A stretch of 64,000 nt of DNA from Verticillium longisporum (taxonomy: Eukaryota; Ascomycota; Sordariomycetes; Glomerellales; Plectosphaerellaceae), in assembly GCA_019188255.1 (NCBI GenBank), contig JAETXT010000006.1, forward strand, positions 2,108,001 to 2,172,000, given 5' to 3'. Position 1 is the stretch's first letter; each line of letters starts with the position of its first letter. The translations under genes and the position numbers were made by a program. The notes under the pieces were generated by a model that worked only from the letters and a program-made list of their open reading frames with translations, was not told the origin of the DNA and did no database searches. This document shows positions 56,500-64,000 of this stretch, one piece after another.

Positions 56500-58752
56500 C
56501 TACGTCGAATCGACTTTATCCCGTTCCGCTCCAGCCTCCCTCATATTTTCTTTATCTTTGCTGCGCCGTTTCAAGGGCATGATCTGCCTTTTTCCCTTCC
56601 TGAGGCCGCCAGCAATTACACTGACCATCCACCGTTCCCCTGTAAAATGATTCACGATGAAAACGAGGAGGTATGCGAAAACAAAGGTCGGCAGGATCCA
56701 GGTGCTAGTGTGGTAATAAAAGAAGCCCATGGTGTTCTGAGACACGCAGGCCACGAGACCCAACCCTAGGGCGACGAGGAAGTTGAAGATGACACGAAGA
56801 ACGGCACCTTTGGTCCACCTCTCTTTTCGTGCAATGATGTAGAGGACATTTGCCATGGCTAACACCGCGCCCCCGCATACGAATGTATACTGGAAGACGG
56901 TACGGGTCCGTTGATAGGGACGCCAGCTCACCGCGAAGTTGAAGCTCTGGTTGTCGAGTCCGGCCGTGGTAGGGCTTGCCGAAGGGTCGATTGTCTCCGT
57001 CTCCACTTGATCGACGTAAAAGTCAATGCCATAGTTCAGACTGACAATGTTGTCAACGGTGAAGATGATGGTCTTGAGCCCTTCTTCCAAGGCCCTGATC
57101 GTTCCGTCCTCTTGGAGTGCTTCTTCGGCCGTCATGTCTGAATTTTGCACTCGTCGACGAGCGGCCGGGATATCGAGGCTCTCCAGTTCATCCAATGTTT
57201 TTGATTATGGTCGAATGGTAAACATAGTAGCCAGGGGAATAGTCTTCGAAGAAGCTGTCAACCCAATCTCTGTACGGCTGAACAAACTGACTGCTGGTCA
57301 TTTGATCGCCGTTTTCTTCTAGACGCTCTCTCTCCTGGATTGTCTCTTCTTGAATCAGAGCCCAGTCGCGTCCGAGATTTCGAAGAAACTCGGAGGTCTT
57401 CCAGAAGATGATGTATTGTGCACATCCTTCGATGAACAGCGTGAGAGCTAGATGTAGAGGGAAATGAACAAGCGTCCAACTGAGTTGTCGCCATCGCGAA
57501 GCATAGAGTCGCTGCAGCCAGTCAAAATAAAGCATAAACACAAGATAGCTTATACCTATACAGGCCGATACTACTCCAATCGTGTCATAGGCTGAGGTTC
57601 ACCAAGTTAGCTCGCTGTATTTCCGGGACGTGGGACTGCATACTCCAGGCATCGTGTCCGTCCGCTTTTACCACCTTGGTAGTGGAAGCACAAGCTACGG
57701 TGATGCCTTCGCCGAAAAATATCAGGGTGAGAAGGCTCAATCTCCGCATCAATGGGGTACCTTCAAAGCTGAGAACAGGGTAGAAGACCGACATGCCTAG
57801 GGCAGTCAAGATCTCAACTAAACACAGACAGATTAGTCTAGAGGTCTTGTCAAATTCGAGCAGTCTCTTCATAGCTGCGCAGACAGGAAACCAACTATAG
57901 AATACTCGGTTAGCCTGATCTTCAAAGCGAAATGTCACAACGAGATATATCATCGCATTGAAGGTGTTGATCAATGCCATCCAGATGAGAGGGGTTCTAA
58001 TTGCTTTGTGTCGTCGAGCGTGAAACACGACGCTGCCGTACTCGACAGCGAGGCAAAGCCGAGAAACCATCAATATGAGAGCTAGAGCATTCCGTCAGTC
58101 GAAAGGATGCCAGACCATATGAGAGGGTGCTCTCACAGAAGCTTCGAAAGACCCGGAAGTCCTGGTAGTTTGGGTCGAAGTTGGGTGAAACAGTCACAAA
58201 GCCGACAAACACTGCAAAGTGAATCCCACGACAGCAGCGCTCAAAAATGCTGTCGGTCACATAGCGAACATCATACATGCTGGTCAACAACCAGGTCGTC
58301 CAAAGAAGACTGCATCTGAAGGCAGTCCTGAAGAAATGCCAGCAGCGGCAGACACATAGATGGGGATCTGACCAAAAGAATCCAACATATGCAGAGAGAC
58401 CATCAAGCGTAGCCATCTGCTGGTTTTGATTGAAAAGGTTCAAGCACTATCGCGGTTAGTGGCTATCGGGCAGGAGAGATACTCAGGATCACGCTCACAG
58501 CCTGAGGGCGGTCAGTGGTTACGATGGAGAAATGGCTGTGTAGGGGTGCTTTCTATGGAACCTTACAGCAAAGAAAAGGTCGTAGAAGACTTCAAGGTTT
58601 CTAGCGTCATCATTCTTTCTTAGGACAGGCTGCTCGCCGTCTGTCGCGTTGTGTCGAGCATCGCTGCAATGACTGCTTCGCGTGATCAAAAATGGACTCT
58701 CAAGGAACCTAAGTTTCTCGGATGCAGTTTCGATCGGCAACTCGTCCGACAA
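56500..58752 (-). CDS. LtrA-family (low temperature requirement A) membrane protein, with a frame slip
   Basis: LtrA-family proteins are multi-span membrane proteins of unknown activity. The N-terminus ends 'NLEVFYDLFFA' (exon 58752-58567). An intron to 58447 leads to 'DGLSAYVGFFW' and 'TTWLLTSMYDVRYVTDSIFE' (58446-58137). The next exon (58081-57644) has 'SLILMVSRLCLAVEYG' and 'MRRLSLLTLIFFGEGI', and the last (57591-56500) 'ISYLVFMLYFDWLQ' and four further spans. In the last exon the frame slips at a T5 run (57198-57202). Dropping one base joins 'STIIKTLDELESLDIPAA'; a 43-bp intron is an alternative. Two internal segments, 45 bp (within 58330-58400) and 78 bp (about 57817-57894), have weak splice sites and multiple-of-three length, so splicing there is uncertain. 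Total about 634-674 aa. Family certain; exon details less so. Confidence 0.82.
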
Positions 58753-60588
58753 CTTTGGCGATCGCTTTGCATCGGACTGGATTGCCTGGTGATGACCAGG
58801 GAAATTCGCGAATGCCGCGAGAAAAAATCCAGAGTATTTACGAAAACCTGAGGACCGCAGTGTTGCGGAGCTTGCTGATGATAAGGCACCTCCTTGTGCC
58901 GTGCCCTTCTAGTCAGTGCGACACCTCAGACGTCACAGGCTCCCACACTGCAAGTGGTACGCAGCCTGATACGCGGGTTACAGATTTGCAGCCACAGGCA
59001 CAAAATCCCCCTCGATCCAATTGACACTGGCCTTTGGGCTTTAGCTACTGACGGGCTTACGTTCGGACGATGATTGGTGGTAGTCGCTGGTGTTGTGTGC
59101 TGATGTCAGAGCGTTGTTTAGAACAGAGTGAAGGGGTCTTCCACAGGGTCCGCAGGTAGTTAGAATATAGGTATGGGATAGGAATACATCTGAATTCTGG
59201 CCCTCCGCAGCTTTGGGGGCCCTCCGCAGCCTATATATACGTTCTCTCGTGACCCTTAGCCCCTGGCCAGCCCCCTGGCTTGGCAGGCCCTGGGTGGCTC
59301 CGCAGGGTCCTGACAGCTGATCTCATTCAAGGTTTTGTCAGATACGCGTATTTGTTAGTCTACTTTTCCACTTGTCGATGAGGACGTCATCGCACTCCCG
59401 TCATATAAGCTATACAAACAGCCAAGGCTAAGCAGCGTAGATATGTACACTTTGCCCTTCATTCACTTTTCAATAATGCTTCAATCGATGAGCAAGCAGT
59501 GTGCAGAGGTTGCCATGATCAACTAGCCTCAAACCATCCGTAACCAATGACAAACGCGTTTATTGTAGCACACTTCTGTGGCACATTCATCACGAGAGAT
59601 GACTAGCCTATTCTTCTCGCGAACAGCTTTCTATCTTATGCCTCAGGTGAAGAAGATCCCTGCAACCGAAATGGCAGCCGCAAGAGAGAATACCCCAGGG
59701 ATACTGTTAGAGTACGCCTGAGGCGTACTTTTCAAGCCAGCTAGTGTAACGAAATGTCTATAAGGCAAAGCCTCTGCTGCCAGCGACTGTCACAGCGGTG
59801 GCGGCAGTGTTCTGTGCTTGGGATCTGTTAGGAGACCCCTGCGGAGCCATGTCACAGGGGGCTAAACAGGTGCTGAGGACTACGAGAACGCATATGTAAA
59901 GACTGTGGAAGGTTAGAATTCGGATACACTATATTCCTATATTTATTATATATTGCCTGCGGACGACGTATGAGAGACCTCCTCACTCTGGTCCAAATCA
60001 AGCATTGAAAGGATCTGAGCGAGGCTCGCAGGCGGCCTGAGAAGATGATGTTGCCGATGGACAAGATTGCACCACCAAAGGTCTGCGCAAAGACCAGAAG
60101 AGCTGACCCGACACATAATTGGGCTGGCTGGAGCCTGTCTTCATACCGTCCAATATCCTTTCAGTGAATAAAGAACATGGCCGGGTTGAGGTCTCGATAC
60201 TGCTAGTCTCGGAAAATGATGGAACGGAATTCAGAACCCCGGCCCTCTTTCAGAACCCCCCAACGTTATTCCAACGCCTTGTTACATAAGCACCACTAAG
60301 CCCGACGTGGATAGGAAGCGGACTTCGGATAGTCCGATGTCTTGAATCCCGCTTTGGTGGTCTCATGCTTACTTTCCATTCCAGAATTACTCACTCGAGG
60401 CGGCTGTCTTCTGCTGAGGCAAACATTCCATTGCTGCGTCTCCTTCAGGTTATAAGGCTTGGCAAACAGGATTTCATCAACATACTCACCGTCGGGAGCC
60501 AGTGAGGTGCTCATCCCGCGGCCAGTGGCCGAACTTGGGCAGCCCTCAACCCATAACCACGAGCCCTTCAAGCCACGCCAGCACGGAA
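58753..60588. other. Intergenic region containing an inverted-repeat element
   Basis: Outside the element at 59148-59963 no gene is recognised. The last 300 bp, with possible degraded GAATTCAGAACCCCGG sequence near 60220, form the upstream region of the second regulator. Confidence 0.5.
59148..59963. mobile_element. 816-bp non-autonomous element with long terminal inverted repeats (MITE-like)
   Basis: The left arm 59148-59316 and right arm 59824-59963 are imperfect inverted copies. Both begin GTCCGCAGG at their outer ends, contain a TATAGGAATA-type segment followed by GAATTC, then a CGTTCTC...AGCCCC segment, and end inward with GGCTCCGCAGG and CCT-ACAG. CTCCGCAG-type subterminal motifs recur four times in the left arm. 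The roughly 500-bp middle has no transposase frame. A third copy of one arm lies at 52555-52686. No clear target-site duplication could be fixed by eye, so the superfamily is open. Confidence 0.7.
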
Positions 60589-62707
60589 ATGGAGTCTGTC
60601 TCCGACGGCACCCCGGCGCCTTACGGCAGGGCTTGCACCAACTGCGCTAAAGCTAAATGCAAATGCACGCTGAGAAGCGTCGGAGGCGCATGCGAAAGGT
60701 AGGACAGTCTTGCTATTCCTCTTGCGTGACTCTGGCAACAGCAACAGCCTGACTCTCATTCATCCCACATGACTTCTTGTGCCTGGACATCTCGCTGACA
60801 CCTGAGCTAGGTGTCATCGCCTCAGCAAAACATGTCAGCCGGCGCCCAGCGTCCGAAAACGATCCAAGAAGCAAGTCAACAGTCGTACTGCTCATCTGGA
60901 GAAGAAGCTAGATCATCTTGCCGTTCTCCTAAGGGCCTCAGGACATGGAAACCTCTCCGCAGATCTTGAAAGTTCCGTATCAGGTGACCCCACCTCTCTA
61001 ACTGAAGGATCAACAACACCATATGAAGACGCACCCTATGCATCAACATCTCAACCCACAAACCCACTATGCCAGGGCACACCGGCCTCATCTACACAAG
61101 TTCACGGTGGAATCTATAGCTACAGTCTCGCGTCTGGGCCCGAACCTACACAACAAGAGGCCGAACTTCTTTTCATAAATTTCCGAGACGGTCATTTGCG
61201 ATACTTTCCGTTTGTCGACCTTTCACAGTATGCCTCAGCACTACAAATGCGCCAGGAGCGCCCTTTTCTCTGGCTGTGCATCATGGCCATTTCGACGCGG
61301 TCAAGACCTCTACAGCTGGATATGAGCGAGCGTATCCGATGGATAATCAGTCAGAAACTCATGATGGAACATGAAAGAAACATGGATTACCTTCTTGGTC
61401 TCATTGCATTCATGGCGTGGTGGGTAATCGTCACGACAACTTGAACCTGAAACGGTGAATACAGAAGCTGACTTTGTTTCACCCGCAGGATCAACGTACA
61501 ACCGGGCTCAAAGCCCTTCTTTTGCTTCTACACCCAACTTGCAATTGCGCTAGTTTACGATCTTGGCCTCACCAAAGAGCTTTCCAAGTTCTCTACACCA
61601 CTTTTGTATTGGAAATCCATTGGACTCAATAACCCCTACTCTGCCGTCTCTCCCCCACGGACAATGGAGGAGCGACGCACCGTCTTGGCAGCATATCTCC
61701 TGAGCGCAACGTAGGTTTTTGCTCTTGCCTGTTGGCGGCTTGTTTCTTGAGACTGACGCTACCAGTGTTGCATCCTTTGTCAAGAAAATGGACAGTATGC
61801 GCTGGACGAAGCACATGGATGATTGTCTGGACGTACTCGAGAAGTCAAAAGTGATACCAAACGACCGCACTCTTATAGCAATGGTGAGAATGCAGCTCAT
61901 TCACGACGAGGCTATCAGTATCTATTCGCCTCGCGACGCTATGGGATGGGCCGCACCACCGCCCACTTTGTACATCAAGGCGCTGTATTCGAAGCTACAC
62001 GCAGTTTATCAGGCTCTTGCACCAGAGGTCAAAGCCAACGGTACGAGTACCAAGTCTCCCATTTCACAGTTGACCCTGGACAATAGAAGTTCTGACATTC
62101 TATAGATATTGTAGCTTGTAGGTTACACGATACGGAACTCGCGATACATGAAAGCGCTATATCACAAGCACACTCTCCGACGAACTTTCCCAACACGCAG
62201 CGTCTTAAGGCCCTTTTTGCCTGCCTCAACAGCATCAAATCATGGTTTGACCTCGCCTTAGTCATTCCGCTCTCTACATGCCCCGACTATGGGCTCACAT
62301 TCTTCGCGCAAATGTCGCATTGTGCCATCAATCTCCACCGTCTCCAGACAATGGACGATCCCATCTGGGACATTGCCACTGCGCGCACCATCATCGACCT
62401 TCCCCATGTGTTGGAGAAGCTCGCAGTACGGTGCACAGTAGCTGCAGACTTGGCCACGGCGTCCCCCAACGACAACGAGGAGTTCACCTTTGTCAGGGCG
62501 GCGAAGATGCTTCGTATGATGAAATCGTTTTGGGAAAAGGAGATGACAGAGCGAATGGCAAAGGCGAGACGGGAGGCAACGGGTCTACCGACACCGGCTA
62601 CGCAAGGCACTTCCGTACCCCTGGACGGCGTTGAGCTGGCGGACTTTGATGGAGAGCTACTGGATGACGAATGGTTCGCTCATGTTTTTACGCCAATGGA
62701 CCTTTAG
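60589..62707 (+). CDS. Zn2Cys6 fungal-type transcription factor (5 exons, 605 aa)
   Basis: Exons 60589-60698, 60811-61419, 61489-61710, 61766-62040 and 62106-62707 join in frame with GT-AG borders and total 606 codons. The zinc cluster is split by intron 1: C16-x2-C19-x6-C26-x8-C35-x2-C38-x6-C45 ('RACTNCAKAKCKC', 'GACERCHRLSKTC'). A basic stretch (RKRSKKQ) and a short coiled-coil region ('AHLEKKLDHLAVLLR') for dimerisation follow. The middle region ('LRYFPFVDLSQYASAL', 'RPFLWLCIMAI', 'KPFFCFYTQLAIALVYDLGL', 'RTVLAAYLLSA') is the fungal-specific regulator domain. It lies upstream of the convergent pectate lyase. Target genes unknown. Confidence 0.9.
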
Positions 62708-63028
62708 ATGTTGCTTTTCTCAAGGAGTTTGGAGTTTTGGGCAGGCCGGTTAGATCCAGGAATAAAATTTTGCTTGGATGCAGATGGGGTTGCCATCGCG
62801 AGCTGGTCAACGAGTTTAGGCTTTGCCACCGGGACCTCGCGCCAGGCAGATCGATGCGTTTTGAGATAAACACCATTCATGACTTTCTTATGTGCAGAGG
62901 AAATATTTACAAAATCTGAAAGCGTCACGCCTGTTCTAGCAGAGCGTGTGCGGGAGGGACTGTTTCTCGCCCCAAAGTTCCATCCATCACTGTTCGTTTC
63001 GACCAGCAAACCAGGTTGATGTATCAGC
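62708..63028. other. Intergenic region between convergent genes
   Basis: 3' flanks of the regulator and the pectate lyase. Nothing further seen. Confidence 0.5.
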
Positions 63029-64000
63029 TTACAGGGTTTGGCCGGCGGTACCGACCACGGCAGCCTTTACGGAGCCTGAGCCAAGAGCAGGGATGCTGTA
63101 TGGCAGGGAGCTCGAGGTCAGGGTGCCCACGGGAGCCGAGTTCACGGAGCCGCCAAGGTCGACATCCTCGGCAACGGCGTAGCCAGTCTCGTCAGAGTAG
63201 TCAAAGAAGATGGCGCGCTCAGCGGAGTTCTCGAACACGGAGCTCTGGACAAGGACCTGGGCTCCCATGCGGGTGTTGACACCAGAATCAATGAGACCGT
63301 TCCAGTAGTTGTTGATCAAATGGACGGTAGCGAAGCGGATGAGGGGACCGCGGCTGAAAACGTTGGACCAGTGGTTGTTGGCGTAAGTAACGTGGAGCTT
63401 GCCAGTGTCCTCTCCGGCGTTGCTGTCAGAGTGTCCGATCAGGGAGCCCTTCCACTACAGAGAGTTAGCCATTACTTCTTCCAGATTATTTGTGTCGTTC
63501 GAAGCTTACGTGGTCGTGGAGGTAAGAGTTGGAAATAGTAATCCAATCCGCGCCGTGAGAAACATCAAAGAGACCGTCAAGGTCATCCTTGCCGCCAGAC
63601 AGGTCACCAGAAAGGTCAACGTGGTCGACCCAAACGTTGGTAGACTCATCGATACCGATGGCATCACCATTACTAGCATCGACCTTGGTGATCTTTAGGT
63701 TGCGCAGGATGACATTGCTCTGACGGCGAACGTAGAAGCCAACACCATCGATAGCTGGAATTTATCAGTCCCTATTGGCCATCGCAAAAGGTATGACACT
63801 TGACTTACAGCTTCCAGCCTCACCGAAAATAGTCTTATCCGAGGTGGGCCTGACGCGAGTGTTCCCTGAGAGTTGGCCAGACACAATGATGGTCAGAGGG
63901 CCGTCGCTCTGGGCGGCCTCGATCAGGGCGTCAACGGTGGTGACCGTAACGGTGTCGCCGCCGGCGCCACCAGTGGTGCCGCCATTCTCGGTGCAGTATC
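63029..64000 (-). CDS. Pectate lyase, polysaccharide lyase family 1 (C-terminal part)
   Basis: Secreted PL1 enzymes cleave de-esterified pectin by Ca2+-dependent beta-elimination. Three exons are visible: beyond 64000 to 63809, 63754-63510, and 63454-63029, with GTAAGT and GTAAGC donors. Seen in order: 'SGQLSGNTRVRP', 'IFGEAGS', 'FYVRRQSNVILRNLKI', the Ca2+-site region 'STNVWVDHVDLSGDL' and 'DGLFDVSHGADWITISN', 'YLHDHWKGSLIGHSDSN', and 'NVFSRGPLIRFATVHLINN' with the catalytic Arg region. The C-terminus ends 'AAVVGTAGQTL', so the 3' end is complete. The signal peptide and N-terminus lie beyond the right edge. Confidence 0.93.

Noticed and set aside
1..64000. CRISPR array, bacterial operon or ribosomal RNA
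   Set aside because: No regularly spaced direct repeats, no Shine-Dalgarno-linked gene strings and no rRNA core motifs; the sequence is clearly eukaryotic.

Overview
The window is nuclear DNA of a filamentous ascomycete, most likely a Sordariomycete. Genes are spaced by 0.3-4 kb, carry short introns (about 45-120 bp) with GTAAGT/GTATGT-type donors, CTAAC/CTGAC branch sites and CAG/TAG acceptors, and lie on both strands without operons. The families point the same way: a Neurospora-type phosphate permease, an MCH1-type transporter, Zn2Cys6 regulators, a fungal-type ferric reductase and a PL1 pectate lyase. The last would suit a plant-associated or saprotrophic lifestyle. The species cannot be named from this sequence alone.

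Layout, left to right. 0-20 kb: ferric reductase (runs off the left edge), a small Cys-rich protein, an aldo/keto reductase, a flotillin-like protein, an F-box protein and a PiT-family phosphate permease. 20-37.7 kb: an ankyrin pseudogene, an MCH1-like MFS transporter, a GT31-like glycosyltransferase, a SYLF (Ysc84-type) lipid-binding protein and a secreted FAD-linked oxidase. 41-50 kb: a rhodopsin/PTH11-type membrane protein, an FSH-type serine hydrolase, an extended SDR, a HAL2-type bisphosphate nucleotidase, and a divergent pair (conserved small protein / OB-fold protein). 50-64 kb: a Gfo/Idh/MocA oxidoreductase, a Zn2Cys6 regulator next to an SDR, an LtrA-family membrane protein, an 816-bp inverted-repeat element, a second Zn2Cys6 regulator and a pectate lyase (runs off the right edge).

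No operon-like system or polyketide/peptide synthase backbone gene is present. The nearest thing to a functional group is redox and transcription-factor genes at 50-55.7 kb. The phosphate permease has CACGTG sites upstream and inside its first intron, fitting control by a PHO4/NUC-1-type regulator.

The most striking property is that many well-conserved genes are interrupted by single-base indels, often in homopolymer runs (ferric reductase, flotillin, GT31, SYLF protein, HAL2, the 48-kb small protein, LtrA) or by one in-frame stop (FAD oxidase). Other genes of similar size are intact. This pattern looks more like consensus error than mass pseudogenisation, and it should be settled before any break is read as biology. 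No tRNA, rRNA or CRISPR array was recognised.
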